A stretch of DNA of 64,000 bases from positions 92,514-156,513 of the forward strand of contig CAJXTU010000004.1 of NCBI GenBank assembly GCA_913060865.1. Direction: 5' to 3'. Within the stretch, counting starts at the first letter, position 1, and the number at the start of each line of letters is the position of its first letter. The notes beneath the pieces were generated by a model, which did no database searches, was not told the origin of the DNA, and saw only the letters and a program-made list of their open reading frames with translations. This DNA comes from an uncultured Cycloclasticus sp. Its GTDB lineage: Bacteria; Pseudomonadota; Gammaproteobacteria; Methylococcales; Cycloclasticaceae. A program made the translations under genes and the position numbers. Positions 1 through 9,983 of this stretch are shown in pieces.

Positions 1-1
1 C

Positions 2-301
2 CAACACGGACAATGGGCTAGAACAGATCAATTTCTGGAATATTTTCAATCAACAAATATCCAATGGCAGCCACTGAACAAAAACCAATGGATGGCTTCA
101 CAAGTTTATTTACCTCATCACAGTTATTACACGGCCAGTAGTATTGTTCAATACTTTTTAGATCGGCCGCAACAACTGCCTTTATGTGTAGCTGGGTTCT
201 TACCCGAGAAATCGACAAAACAGGAGATCAGTCGTGTTTTTTTAGTTGCAAAAGATTGGGCGAAAAATATAGATTTCACCGATAATACAGCGACCACTTA
301 A
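2..301 (+). CDS. C-terminal part of an unidentified protein (cut by window edge)
   Basis: The frame that holds the 69-residue ORF stays open upstream of its first ATG all the way to base 2, so this is the last ~99 residues of a longer gene that starts outside the window, not a 69-residue gene. The visible part is soluble in character, rich in Gln and aromatic residues, and ends in a hydrophobic strand-like stretch (SRVFLVAKDW) followed by a polar tail. I do not recognise a family. It is followed after 22 bases by the TraB-family gene on the same strand, so the two may be co-transcribed. Confidence 0.6.
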   Translation, partial: QHGQWARTDQFLEYFQSTNIQWQPLNKNQWMASQVYLPHHSYYTASSIVQYFLDRPQQLPLCVAGFLPEKSTKQEISRVFLVAKDWAKNIDFTDNTATT

Positions 302-323
302 ACCCTATAAACAGAGATATCCT

Positions 324-1514
324 TTGAGCAATAATATAGATCAACCTATAGAAACCTTCATCATTAACCATTGCCAAGTCACCTTGTTAGGCACCGCCCA
401 CGTATCTAAAGCAAGCGCCGAAGCGGTCGAAACACTCATTTCGGCAAATGATTATGACGCCATTGCGGTCGAACTTTGCCCTAGCCGGTACAACGCCTTA
501 ATCGATCCTGACAGTCTCGCTAAGATGGATTTATTTAATGTTATCAAAAGCGGTAAAGCAGCTATGGTGACAGCCAGCTTGGCGTTAGGCGCGTTCCAGC
601 AAAAAATGGCTGATGAGCTAGGGATTGAGCCCGGCGCAGAAATGAAAATAGCCGCCGACCTAGCGCAGCAATCTCATAAACCTGTCTTACTGATAGATCG
701 AGAAGTGGGGACCACATTAAAACGTGTCTACCGAAACGTGCCTTGGTGGAAACGTATGGAGTTGGTTTCGGGCCTCCTAGCCAGTGTCATGTTTTCAGAA
801 AAGGTCAGTGAAGAAGATATTGAGAAACTCAAAGAGGGCGATGTTTTAGATGCCACCTTTTCTCAATTTGCAGAATCATCCCATGAGATTTATGAGCCGC
901 TTGTTAACGAACGTGATCAATATATGGCTCACCGTATAGTTAACGATGCTAAATCAGGGCAATACAAAACCATGCTCGCGGTCATTGGCGCTGGTCATTT
1001 AAAAGGCATCAAATCTTACATTGACTCTCAACTTAAAAACGCCAAAAGCCTTGAGGAACTCGACACTCTCCCCCCATCTAGCCGATGGCCAAAAATCATA
1101 CCTTGGGTTATTGTTACGCTAGTTTTTGTCGGCTTTGGCATTGGTTTTAACCGCGCACCTGAACTCGGCTGGCAACTGGTCATCGAGTGGGTTCTCATCA
1201 ATGGAGGTCTATCTGCGTTGGGTGCTTTATTAGCAACAGCTCACCCACTAACTATTATCACAGCATTTTTAGCCGCGCCCCTAACATCACTTAACCCAAC
1301 AGTTGGCGCAGGTATGGTCACCGCTGCTACAGAGGCATGGGCAAGGAAACCTCGTGTCGGCGATTTCTCAACACTAAAAAGAGACACTGTAAATATAACG
1401 GGTTGGTGGAAAAATCGGGTTTCTCGTACCTTATTAGTTTTTTTGTTTAGTACGATCGGCTCAGCTGCAGGCACCTATATCGCAGGCTTTAGAATTTTTG
1501 AGCAGCTAACTTAA
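324..1514 (+). CDS. TraB/PrgY-family membrane protein
   Basis: A 396-residue protein with an N-terminal TraB-type domain. The family GTAHVS motif is at about residues 23-28, and a second conserved GxGH motif (IGAGHLKG) is near 220. The C-terminal third holds several hydrophobic segments (around 250-270, 275-320 and 370-390) that should anchor it in the inner membrane. TraB/PrgY proteins are known from enterococcal pheromone shutdown and are thought to be metalloprotease-like, but the role of chromosomal copies is unclear. The start is a TTG preceded by AGAG; no better ATG exists nearby. Its last codons overlap the convergent plsB stop by about 9 bases. Confidence 0.85.
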   Translation: MSNNIDQPIETFIINHCQVTLLGTAHVSKASAEAVETLISANDYDAIAVELCPSRYNALIDPDSLAKMDLFNVIKSGKAAMVTASLALGAFQQKMADELGIEPGAEMKIAADLAQQSHKPVLLIDREVGTTLKRVYRNVPWWKRMELVSGLLASVMFSEKVSEEDIEKLKEGDVLDATFSQFAESSHEIYEPLVNERDQYMAHRIVNDAKSGQYKTMLAVIGAGHLKGIKSYIDSQLKNAKSLEELDTLPPSSRWPKIIPWVIVTLVFVGFGIGFNRAPELGWQLVIEWVLINGGLSALGALLATAHPLTIITAFLAAPLTSLNPTVGAGMVTAATEAWARKPRVGDFSTLKRDTVNITGWWKNRVSRTLLVFLFSTIGSAAGTYIAGFRIFEQLT

Positions 1515-3926
1515 ATTTAATAAATTCGGCTTAATAAGTTCATGGACATTTTTACGTACCTGCTGGCTCATCACTAAGCCAGCATCATCAATAATCGAGT
1601 TAAGAACCTTACCGTACGTTAACTTTCCTTTGTCGTTTGCCCAAATAATTTCTTCGTTATAGAGCATTTCAATGAAGCCTTTAAACAAGACTTTATCAAA
1701 AAACTCTGGTGAATTGAGGCCATTAAGCCTCGACAGCTTTTCAGCCATTTCACCACAAACCTTTTCCAACTCAAAACGCGTAAAAGTTCCTTCTTCGTTT
1801 TGCTTAAGCAGTAGCACCGTTAAATAGAAACGCTCTAAACTCAACAAAACACCACGGGATAGATAGGTCATAGTTTGCTGATGAGCTTTATCCACCGATA
1901 AGCTATTAGATAACTGTTTAATCAACCCCTGATCAATCAAGCTAGCAATCACTTTGTTAGCCGTATAAGTGATTTGCCTATTACTCCAATGCATTGACAG
2001 TTCATCTTTTATAAATGGATATACTAACCTGAACCAGTGCACAACTTGCTTAGGTTTCAATGATTGATGACTCAAAAAGCAACACGCGATAAAGGATGGC
2101 AAAACGAATAAGTGAACAATGTTGTTTCTGAAGTACGTCATCAACACCGCGTCACTACCTTCCACATACAAGGTATCACCACGGTCTGCCAATTTTCTTT
2201 TTACCGTACCAAATTCTTCACCGTAGGCGATAATCTCTTCGGCAGTTAACTGAATGCGTGTTACATCATTAGAGTAGGGGGCAGCCTCTAACAAGGTTAA
2301 ATAGATCTCTAATTGCTGCATTAAACTCGCTTCGCTCATCGACTGGTCAGGCGAATTTAACAGCGCCATTGCCAACAAGCCCATCGCATTAACGTGTGTC
2401 GCTTCATTAATGCCAGACATGATTTTACTGCCTAATTTACTCACTATCGTGCTAACAAGCTCCTTATTATCCGCACAGTTTTCACGTCGCCATTGGGGGT
2501 ATTCCGATTCAATCAATTGATCCAAGTAAATAGGTGAGCCGAAATTAACGTGCACTTGTCCAAAACGGTTTTTCAACGCTTTAAACGAACGCAAAACTCC
2601 CATGACTGATTCGGACTTCTTCGGCTTACCGCTCAATTCGTTAACATATGTCTCACCTTCAACCAGTTTTTCGTAGGCGAAATTAACAGGCAGAAAAACA
2701 ACTGACCGTTTATGGTCTCTAAGGTAGCTTCGTACACTCATTGCTAACAAACCCGGCTTCGCCTTTAGCTTGCGCCCTGTACGGCTACGGCCGCCTTCAA
2801 CGAAGTATTCAACAGCTGTACCGCTGCTGGCCAAATAGCCCATATACGCCTCAAATACTGCGCCATAAAGGATATTCCCTTTAAATGTTCGACGGAGGAA
2901 AAAAGCACCACAGCGCCTAAGCCATGGACCGACAATAGGGATATTTAAATTAATACCGGCAGCCACATGCGGCGGCGCCAACCCACGTGTAAATAATGCG
3001 TAAGATAAAACCAAGTAATCCATATGACTTTGATGACTCGGCACATACACAATTTGATGTTTTCGAGATAGCCGTTCGACGCGCTTGAAATGATGAAGAA
3101 CGATACCATCGTATAGTTTATTCCACAGCCAACCTAATATCTTTTCAAGCACAATTGCTGCCCGAATATTAATAACCGCTGCAATTTCAACGGCATATGC
3201 TTTGGCTTGTTTTTCTGACTCTGCCGTTGATAATTTGTTACGTTTAACCTCTCGCTGTATAGCGCGCTGAACAATATCCGTTTTTATTAAATCTTCAGCC
3301 AACCTCTTAGGCGACAACTGGTTGGGCCCAATCATTACTAGACGCGTTCTCGCAAAATGCACACGCAACACACGTGTTAACTTTCTAGTCAGGTACTGGG
3401 CAGTTTGCCCTTCAGTAGCAAACTGCTTAAGTGAAACAGGGTCACCAAACCGTACAATGGTAGAACGGCCATTAAAGATGATGGATAAGGCACGAGAAAA
3501 AAGGTTTGATTTAACGCCCTCATCGGCAAAAAAGCGACTCCAGAAACCCTCGGATTTTTTTGGCCCACGTCCCCAAAAAACGGATACGGGAACAATTAAA
3601 ATATCCTCATTCGACGCCCCTGTTTTTGCTATAAGGCGCGCCAAGCGATCCGGAGCAGGGTCTGATTTGTGTGTTTTCAAGCTCTCTAATGAAAACAAAG
3701 CCTGCTGTTCACTAATGGACTCGGCCTGAATACCATTAGAGGGTAATGGTAACGCTAAATCCCTACACACTTGCTCCAGCACGATCTGTTTTGAAGCAGC
3801 GTCACTAAAGGTCACATAACAAACTTTTTTATGCTTAAAAGCACCTAACTGTGCATCATCATTGGGTAAGACCTTCGCCTTAACCCAAAAAGACAACAAC
3901 CAACGTAATAAAAAAGAACCTAACAT
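1506..3926 (-). CDS. plsB: Glycerol-3-phosphate 1-O-acyltransferase PlsB
   Basis: An 806-residue protein, the usual length for PlsB, which acylates glycerol-3-phosphate at sn-1 using acyl-CoA or acyl-ACP in the first step of phospholipid synthesis at the inner membrane. The acyltransferase block I HxxxxD motif (HQSHMD) is present near residue 300. The glycerophosphate-binding block GGRSRTG follows, and a later FLPVNFAYEKL block completes the catalytic core. It starts 2 bases after the ttcA stop, so the two are almost certainly translated from one message. The 3' end overlaps the convergent TraB-family gene. Confidence 0.97.
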   Translation of the reverse strand: MLGSFLLRWLLSFWVKAKVLPNDDAQLGAFKHKKVCYVTFSDAASKQIVLEQVCRDLALPLPSNGIQAESISEQQALFSLESLKTHKSDPAPDRLARLIAKTGASNEDILIVPVSVFWGRGPKKSEGFWSRFFADEGVKSNLFSRALSIIFNGRSTIVRFGDPVSLKQFATEGQTAQYLTRKLTRVLRVHFARTRLVMIGPNQLSPKRLAEDLIKTDIVQRAIQREVKRNKLSTAESEKQAKAYAVEIAAVINIRAAIVLEKILGWLWNKLYDGIVLHHFKRVERLSRKHQIVYVPSHQSHMDYLVLSYALFTRGLAPPHVAAGINLNIPIVGPWLRRCGAFFLRRTFKGNILYGAVFEAYMGYLASSGTAVEYFVEGGRSRTGRKLKAKPGLLAMSVRSYLRDHKRSVVFLPVNFAYEKLVEGETYVNELSGKPKKSESVMGVLRSFKALKNRFGQVHVNFGSPIYLDQLIESEYPQWRRENCADNKELVSTIVSKLGSKIMSGINEATHVNAMGLLAMALLNSPDQSMSEASLMQQLEIYLTLLEAAPYSNDVTRIQLTAEEIIAYGEEFGTVKRKLADRGDTLYVEGSDAVLMTYFRNNIVHLFVLPSFIACCFLSHQSLKPKQVVHWFRLVYPFIKDELSMHWSNRQITYTANKVIASLIDQGLIKQLSNSLSVDKAHQQTMTYLSRGVLLSLERFYLTVLLLKQNEEGTFTRFELEKVCGEMAEKLSRLNGLNSPEFFDKVLFKGFIEMLYNEEIIWANDKGKLTYGKVLNSIIDDAGLVMSQQVRKNVHELIKPNLLNLS

Positions 3927-3928
3927 CT

Positions 3929-4786
3929 CTATTTACTGGCCGACAGCGCTGGAAATACAACCGGATGAGATTCTCTCACTTCATCAACCTCTGTTGACTG
4001 AGTTAAAGTCTCGAAATCAAACAACTGCCGATCTAATAGTTGCGATGGTTTAATATTTTTCAGGCCATTAAAGATGGTCTCCACACGTCCCGGAAACTCT
4101 CGGTCCCATTGGTTCAACATATTCTTCATTTGTACACGTTGCAGGTTGTCTTGGCTACCGCACAAATTACACGGAATAATGGGATAGTTTTTTAGTTGAG
4201 CAAATTCTGCAATATCTTTTTCTCTCGAATACGACAGTGGCCGAATCACAATATGCTTGCCATTGTCACTTTTAAGTTTTGCTGGCATAGCCTTTAGCTG
4301 ACCACCATAAAACATATTAAGAAAAAACGTTTCAATAATGTCATCACGATGATGCCCTAAGGCAATTTTATTAAAACCATTGTCTTCAGCATACGCATAC
4401 AAAGCACCTCTGCGCATTCTTGAGCACAAACCACAGGTTGTTTTTCCTTCAGGTACCACACGTGTTACAACACTATAGGTATCTTGCTCAATCACATGGT
4501 ATGGCACACCTATTGATTGCAAGTATTCAGGCAAGATATGTTCTGGGAACCCCGGTTGTTTTTGATCTAAGTTCACAGCTAATAACTCAAAATTAACAGG
4601 CGCACTCTTACGCAAGTTCAGCAAAATATCCAACATCGTGTAGGAATCTTTGCCACCCGATAAACACACCATAATCCGGTCGCCCTCTTCAACCATATTA
4701 TAGTCAGCTATCGCCTGCCCCATTTCACGCCGTAAACGCTTTTGCAGCTTGTTATAACGTGTTTTAGTTTTGTCTAATGTACTCAT
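3929..4786 (-). CDS. ttcA: tRNA 2-thiocytidine synthetase TtcA
   Basis: This 285-residue protein belongs to the PP-loop ATPase family that thiolates cytidine 32 of certain tRNAs using an iron-sulfur cluster. The PP-loop SGGKDS lies at residues 43-48. The two Cys pairs of TtcA are present as C118/C121 (CGLC) and C206/C209 (CNLC). The GHHRDD motif near 144-149 is also typical. It is the promoter-proximal gene of a ttcA-plsB pair. The divergent ADP-ribosylglycohydrolase gene starts about 100 bases upstream, so the shared gap should hold both promoters. Confidence 0.96.
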   Translation of the reverse strand: MSTLDKTKTRYNKLQKRLRREMGQAIADYNMVEEGDRIMVCLSGGKDSYTMLDILLNLRKSAPVNFELLAVNLDQKQPGFPEHILPEYLQSIGVPYHVIEQDTYSVVTRVVPEGKTTCGLCSRMRRGALYAYAEDNGFNKIALGHHRDDIIETFFLNMFYGGQLKAMPAKLKSDNGKHIVIRPLSYSREKDIAEFAQLKNYPIIPCNLCGSQDNLQRVQMKNMLNQWDREFPGRVETIFNGLKNIKPSQLLDRQLFDFETLTQSTEVDEVRESHPVVFPALSASK

Positions 4787-4884
4787 TCGCGCATTTTAAC
4801 AGAGAACACCCTCGCACTTTAAGTAGATGCAAGCCTGCTTGCAAAATGCTATAACAATAAAAAAACTAATAACAGGTCTGCTCT

Positions 4885-5931
4885 ATGTCTACTATTACTC
4901 TTCAAGATCGTGCCGTTGGCGCCATTATGGGTGCGTATATCGGCGATGCCTTAGGCTTGGGTCCACATTGGTATTACAACCTTGATGAACAGCAGCAACA
5001 ATACGGTGAATGGATAGACGACTATACCGACCCCCAACCAGACCGCTATCACGGTGGTATGAAAGCAGGCCAGCAATCACAATCAGGCTTAATCTTAAAT
5101 ATGCTGATTGACTCTATACTCGCTAACGGAGACTACAACGAAGAAAGCTTTTGCCAACGCTTAGATAACGATCTGTTCCCACTGCTTGACGGTACTGCCA
5201 ATGTTGGTCCAGGCGGCTTCACTAGCCAATCAATCCGAGAAGCTTGGGTTTTACGGACACAACACAACAAGCCTTGGGGTGAAGTGGCAGGTTTTACCGA
5301 TAATACTGAAGCGGCTGAACGAATTTTGGCCTTAGCGGTACGCTATGCGACAAACCCGAAAGAATTAGCAAGCAGCGTATCAAGCAACACCCTTCTCACC
5401 CAATGTGACGAAACCATCAACGCGATGACCGTTGCTTATGCCGCCGTTCTCGGTATGTTGGTGCAAGGACACCCTTTAGACGAAGAATTATCTGGCAAGC
5501 TAATGCAACTTGTTGGCGACCACCAACTTCCGTTTCACGCCATGACCATACCAGGCAGCAAGCCATCGGGTGCTGGCACGTTTGCATCACCTGATGCATT
5601 ACTCACTCCATCGAGCATTGCCCGTGCAGCACACGAAGATTTAATTCAACCTGCTTGGAAAGTGTCCATTGTATATGGCATGCCTTGTGCCGTTTATCAC
5701 CAATTTCCTGCTTGTTATTACTTAGCCGCGCGTTATTCAGATGATTTTGAAAATGCTGTGTTACACGCCATAAATGGTGGTGGACAAAACATGGCTCGTG
5801 CGATGTTAACCGGTGCTCTTGTCGGCGCACAGGTCGGCATTAAAAACATTCCCCAACGATTTATTGATGGTTTAGAAAACTCAACCGAGCTGCTGGAACA
5901 AGCAGAAAAACTGGCTGCCTTGATAAACTAA
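4885..5931 (+). CDS. ADP-ribosylglycohydrolase family protein
   Basis: A 348-residue protein with the N-terminal [13 protein letters not shown] motif of the ADP-ribosylglycohydrolase (DraG/ARH) fold. These enzymes remove ADP-ribose from protein side chains or related substrates using a binuclear Mg2+/Mn2+ site. Later acidic segments typical of metal ligation are less complete to the eye than in DraG, so the substrate cannot be named. It ends 4 bases before the ung start on the same strand, giving a likely two-gene operon and translational coupling. Confidence 0.85.
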   Translation: MSTITLQDRAVGAIMGAYIGDALGLGPHWYYNLDEQQQQYGEWIDDYTDPQPDRYHGGMKAGQQSQSGLILNMLIDSILANGDYNEESFCQRLDNDLFPLLDGTANVGPGGFTSQSIREAWVLRTQHNKPWGEVAGFTDNTEAAERILALAVRYATNPKELASSVSSNTLLTQCDETINAMTVAYAAVLGMLVQGHPLDEELSGKLMQLVGDHQLPFHAMTIPGSKPSGAGTFASPDALLTPSSIARAAHEDLIQPAWKVSIVYGMPCAVYHQFPACYYLAARYSDDFENAVLHAINGGGQNMARAMLTGALVGAQVGIKNIPQRFIDGLENSTELLEQAEKLAALIN

Positions 5932-5935
5932 TTCC

Positions 5936-6631
5936 ATGGCACTCTCTAATGCACAAAGCTGGAAGCCTTACTTAGATGATGAGTTAAACCAACCTTATAT
6001 GCTCGCCCTGAAAGAATTTTTACGCTTAGAAAAAAACAACGACAAGATCATCTACCCTCATTCCTCTCACTGGTTCCACGCATTAGAAATAACACCGTTA
6101 CAGGCGGTAAAAGTTGTCATCTTGGGGCAAGACCCCTATCACCAACCACACCAAGCGCACGGCTTATGCTTCTCGGTACAACCTGATGTAAAAATACCCC
6201 CTTCACTTTTAAATATTTATAAAGAACTACAAGCCGATTTAGGTATTCCCTACGCGCTACACGGCTGTTTAGAAAGCTGGGCAAAACAAGGTGTATTATT
6301 ACTGAACAGTGTATTGACCGTTGAATATAACAAACCAAACGCACACCAAGGGAAAGGCTGGGAAACATTTACCGACAAAATTATTCGTACCGTTGCCGAG
6401 CAAAACGAACACGTCGTGTTTTTACTTTGGGGTAATTACGCACAAAAAAAAGGCGCGTTTATAGATGAGCAGCGTCACCTCGTTTTAAAAGCCCCTCACC
6501 CTTCACCCTTATCGGCCCACCGTGGTTTTTTAGGCTGCAAACACTTCAGTGCTACTAACCACTACCTTCAACAGCACGGTAAAAAACCTATTCATTGGGA
6601 GTTACCAAAAATAGCAGGGCCTGTTAGTTAA
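5936..6631 (+). CDS. ung: Uracil-DNA glycosylase Ung
   Basis: A 231-residue family 1 uracil-DNA glycosylase that removes uracil from DNA at the start of base excision repair. The water-activating motif GQDPYH is at residues 64-69 with the catalytic Asp at about 66. The DNA-intercalation loop [11 protein letters not shown] is near 187-197 with the catalytic His. No strong ribosome-binding site is visible in the 4-base gap after the ADP-ribosylglycohydrolase gene, so translation is probably coupled to it. Confidence 0.97.
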   Translation: MALSNAQSWKPYLDDELNQPYMLALKEFLRLEKNNDKIIYPHSSHWFHALEITPLQAVKVVILGQDPYHQPHQAHGLCFSVQPDVKIPPSLLNIYKELQADLGIPYALHGCLESWAKQGVLLLNSVLTVEYNKPNAHQGKGWETFTDKIIRTVAEQNEHVVFLLWGNYAQKKGAFIDEQRHLVLKAPHPSPLSAHRGFLGCKHFSATNHYLQQHGKKPIHWELPKIAGPVS

Positions 6632-6747
6632 CGTCCCAACACGGAAACAAGCAAGAAAATTATTGTCTGCTATTATTTAAATGTACGAACTCATTTTAAC
6701 AAAACTAATCATCTTCAGCTTTTCAATATAAACAATAAAACATAAAC

Positions 6748-8085
6748 ATGTTAAACGATCAGCAGTTCCTTGAACCATTACTGAGCCAGTTAGTCACCCC
6801 AACCTTTGTATTAGATGCCGAAGGTAAGGTTTTAGTATGGAATAAAGCCTGTGAACGCCTAACTGGTGTTAAAGCTGACAAACTGATAGGCACTAACAAT
6901 CACTGGCAAGCCTTTTATGACGATAAAAGAAATTGCTTAGCTGACTTGCTCGTAAAAGGCAAAACAGATGAACTCCAAGAACTTTACTGTTATCACTCAG
7001 ACAACAACCAATTTGGCTTCCACGCTGAAAACTGGTGTCAAATACCCAACGTACCTGGCCACTTTTATTTAGCTATTGATGCTGGTGCTATCCATAATGA
7101 GAAAGGTGAACTAATAGCCGTTGTTGAAACTATTAGAGACATCACCGAGCAAAAACTTGCCCAAGAGAACCTAAATCGTCTAATGCAGGACCACGTAACC
7201 CCTACTTTTGCTTTAGATGCTAAGGGAGAAATAATTATTTGGAATAAAGCCTGTGAACAACTAACCAATTATAAAGCCGAAACCTTGATCGGTACAAAGG
7301 ACCACTGGAAGGCTTTTTATGATGTACAAAGAGATTGCTTAGCCGACATACTGTTAAAAAATGATACTGACAAAATCGAAAAGCTATATTCACTTCAAGC
7401 CGACAACAATGCGAACGAACATGGGCTAAGAGTTGAGAATTGGTGCCAGATCCCTAATGTTCCGGGGCATTTTTACTTAGCGATTGATGCAGCCCCAATT
7501 TTCAACGACGCTGGCGATTTAATCGCTGTTGTTGAATCACTTCGGAATATGACTGAAGCAAAGTTAGCACAGGAGGAACTCGAACGTCTTTCGCAATATG
7601 ATGGCCTCACTGGGCTTGCCAATAGAAGGTCATTTGACCTAAGGCTTAAAGGTGACTGGAGCTTGGCAGAACGAAACCACACACCTTTATCATTATTGTT
7701 TATAGACATTGATCACTTCAAACAATTTAACGATATATACGGTCACCAACTGGGAGATGATTGCTTGAAAGCTGTGGCATCCACTATTTCTGGCCAATGC
7801 CTTCGCCCTTCTGATCTATCCGCGCGTTATGGTGGTGAAGAATTCACCATCATATTACCCGCCACTGACAAAGCAGGTGCTCAAGTCACCGCCGAGCGTG
7901 TCCGCAAAGCTGTTTTTGACTTACATTGGGAACATTCTGGCAACAGTGCAGCTGATTGTGTCACCATTAGTATCGGTATAGGCACTTGCATTCCCACCAA
8001 AGATCAACTCGTTGACACCATTATTAAGATGGCAGACGAGTCGTTATACAAAGCAAAAGAACAAGGTCGGAACCGAATCATTTAA
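6748..8085 (+). CDS. Diguanylate cyclase with two tandem PAS domains
   Basis: A 445-residue cytosolic protein with no membrane segment. Two PAS sensor domains (about residues 10-130 and 145-275) precede a C-terminal GGDEF domain that should make cyclic di-GMP. The active-site motif is GGEEF at residues 362-366. An intact inhibitory I-site, RPSD at 353-356, sits exactly five residues before it, so product feedback is expected. The two PAS units are clear duplicates, with the same NWCQIPNVPGHFYLAIDA block in each. The ligand sensed is unknown. Confidence 0.93.
   Translation: MLNDQQFLEPLLSQLVTPTFVLDAEGKVLVWNKACERLTGVKADKLIGTNNHWQAFYDDKRNCLADLLVKGKTDELQELYCYHSDNNQFGFHAENWCQIPNVPGHFYLAIDAGAIHNEKGELIAVVETIRDITEQKLAQENLNRLMQDHVTPTFALDAKGEIIIWNKACEQLTNYKAETLIGTKDHWKAFYDVQRDCLADILLKNDTDKIEKLYSLQADNNANEHGLRVENWCQIPNVPGHFYLAIDAAPIFNDAGDLIAVVESLRNMTEAKLAQEELERLSQYDGLTGLANRRSFDLRLKGDWSLAERNHTPLSLLFIDIDHFKQFNDIYGHQLGDDCLKAVASTISGQCLRPSDLSARYGGEEFTIILPATDKAGAQVTAERVRKAVFDLHWEHSGNSAADCVTISIGIGTCIPTKDQLVDTIIKMADESLYKAKEQGRNRII
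6772..7570 (+). repeat. Direct duplication of a PAS module inside the diguanylate cyclase gene
   Basis: Two in-frame copies of about 380 bases encode roughly residues 9-134 and 143-274. They share motifs such as WNKACE, LIGT, HWxAFYD and the exact block NWCQIPNVPGHFYLAIDA. The second copy carries a short insertion (DNNANEHG against DNNQFG). The duplication is obvious at protein level and partly at DNA level (AATAAAGCCTGTGAAC occurs in both). Confidence 0.85.
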
Positions 8086-8110
8086 CCTGTTTATTGCTTT
8101 TTTGGCCTAC

Positions 8111-8743
8111 TTATTCGGAAAACTTAACACCCGTGCCACCAAGCCCACAATAACCATTGGGGTTTTTAGCCAAGTATTGCTGATGATAATCCTCAGCATA
8201 ATAAAACAATGGACTAGGCAAAATTTCCGTCGTTATTGAACCAAACCCTGCGCTACTCAACTGGCTTTGAAAACTTTCACGCGTTTGCTTCGCCAAATTA
8301 GATTCATCTTCTGTTGTGTAATAAATGCCTGAGCGATACTGTGTACCCACATCATTCCCCTGCTGCATACCTTGCGTTGGATTATGAGACTCCCAAAAGG
8401 TTTTAAGCAAGTCGCTATAAGTAATTATCGCTGGGTCATAGATGACCAACACCACCTCATTGTGCCCGGTTTGCCCCGAGCAGACCTCTTCGTATGTTGG
8501 GTTGGGCGTAAACCCGGCAGCGTAACCAACGGCTGTTGAGTACACACCTTCTAATTGCCAGAACTTCCGCTCTGCACCCCAAAAACAACCTAAACCAAAG
8601 AGCGCTTTTTTATGCCCTGGTTGAAAGGGTTCAACTAAAGAGTGCCCTCGATATACATAATGAGAACTTGAAACCTGCATCGAATCAGAACGCCCAGGCA
8701 GTGCTTGCTCCTTAGACGGTAAAACAGTTTTATCAGAAAACAT
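8111..8743 (-). CDS. msrA: Peptide methionine sulfoxide reductase MsrA
   Basis: This 210-residue enzyme reduces methionine-S-sulfoxide in oxidised proteins. The catalytic motif GCFWGAE is at residues 52-58 with the nucleophilic Cys at 53. The C-terminal region keeps the AEDYHQQYL and NPNGYCG motifs, with the Cys of the latter a likely resolving residue. Length and N-terminal extension match the long E. coli-type MsrA. It is convergent with the diguanylate cyclase gene and stands alone. Confidence 0.97.
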   Translation of the reverse strand: MFSDKTVLPSKEQALPGRSDSMQVSSSHYVYRGHSLVEPFQPGHKKALFGLGCFWGAERKFWQLEGVYSTAVGYAAGFTPNPTYEEVCSGQTGHNEVVLVIYDPAIITYSDLLKTFWESHNPTQGMQQGNDVGTQYRSGIYYTTEDESNLAKQTRESFQSQLSSAGFGSITTEILPSPLFYYAEDYHQQYLAKNPNGYCGLGGTGVKFSE

Positions 8744-8956
8744 ACTTATTTGACCTTGTTTTTATAGTGACTAATACTAGTCTTATCCGTAGAGATAAAA
8801 CATTCTCATTTTAATGCTCAGATAATAACGAACTTGGCAAAAATAATATCGCCCAGCATGTGACAATACAAGCTTAATAGTGAGTTCTCTAATGAAAATT
8901 TTAATTCAGTGAATGTGCCTTTTTAGTAAAACTTTTGAAACGACTACCGCAAGTTT

Positions 8957-9859
8957 ATGACTAATAAACCGTTAAACCTTAATGCCATTACCAAATCACT
9001 TAGGGTTCCCTTTTTAATTCTATCGCCTATATGCGTTTTTTTAGGCGCGGCGACCGTCATTCAGCAGCAAAGTATTAACCTTTATATACTCGCCCTTGCC
9101 ATGGCCGGTGCACTACTGGCTCATATCGCCGTAAACACATTAAATGAGTATGACGACTTTAAAAGTGGCTTAGACTTTCTCACTCAAAAGACTGCTTTTA
9201 GCGGAGGTAGTGGGTCTTTACCAAACAACCCAGAGCATGCTCATATCGTGTTGTCCATTGGCATTACATCGTTAGTTGCTACCGCTCTGATTGGTGTTTT
9301 TTTTATGCTTAGACACGGTATTGAACTGCTCCCGTTAGGCCTGTTAGGTATTTTCATCATTGTGGCGTATACAGGGTGGATCAATAAACATCCGATACTT
9401 TGCCTCTTAGCACCTGGCGTTGGGTTTGGGGTATTAATGGTCGTCGGCACTCAATTTGTCCTGCAAGGGCATTACGCCGCCTACTCTTTATTTGTCGCTA
9501 TCATTCCATTTTCGTTAGCTAATAACTTGTTATTACTAAACCAATACCCAGACATTGAAGCAGATAGGCGTATTGGACGGCACCACCTCCCTATCGCATA
9601 CGGTGTAAAGGTGAGCAATATTATCTATGCGTTTTTTGTCTTCATCACACTAATGACCATTGTGAGCGGCATTGTACTCAACTACTTCCCAACCTTGAGT
9701 GTTATTGCCCTCTTACCACTGATATTTTCTTTTTACGCGTTAAGCGGGGCAGTAAAGTACGGTGAACAGATTGGTCATTATCCTCAATATCTTGGCGCCA
9801 ACGTAACATCTACGATACTAACGCCTATATTATTATCGATTTCGTTGATCATTGGTTAA
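8957..9859 (+). CDS. UbiA-family prenyltransferase
   Basis: A 300-residue polytopic membrane protein with about eight or nine hydrophobic segments. The first Asp-rich motif of UbiA/MenA prenyltransferases appears as NEYDDFKSGLD near 75-86. The second is NQYPDIEADRRIGR near 195-208. The family moves a polyprenyl chain onto an aromatic or other acceptor, as in MenA (menaquinone) or UbiA (ubiquinone). The acceptor is not obvious from the neighbours, so no symbol is assigned. Confidence 0.85.
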   Translation: MTNKPLNLNAITKSLRVPFLILSPICVFLGAATVIQQQSINLYILALAMAGALLAHIAVNTLNEYDDFKSGLDFLTQKTAFSGGSGSLPNNPEHAHIVLSIGITSLVATALIGVFFMLRHGIELLPLGLLGIFIIVAYTGWINKHPILCLLAPGVGFGVLMVVGTQFVLQGHYAAYSLFVAIIPFSLANNLLLLNQYPDIEADRRIGRHHLPIAYGVKVSNIIYAFFVFITLMTIVSGIVLNYFPTLSVIALLPLIFSFYALSGAVKYGEQIGHYPQYLGANVTSTILTPILLSISLIIG

Positions 9860-9983
9860 CCTCCCCGTCCATTTTGTAAGCGAATACTAACAATTCACTA
9901 ATAAGCTTTTCTTAAAAACCTGCTTTGTATATTACAATGCTCCCTTGACTATTTTTAATAACAATACGCTACGGTAATTTACT

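Noticed and set aside
3322-3729. 135-residue plus-strand ORF
   Set aside because: Antisense shadow of plsB; composition and lack of ribosome site do not support a gene.
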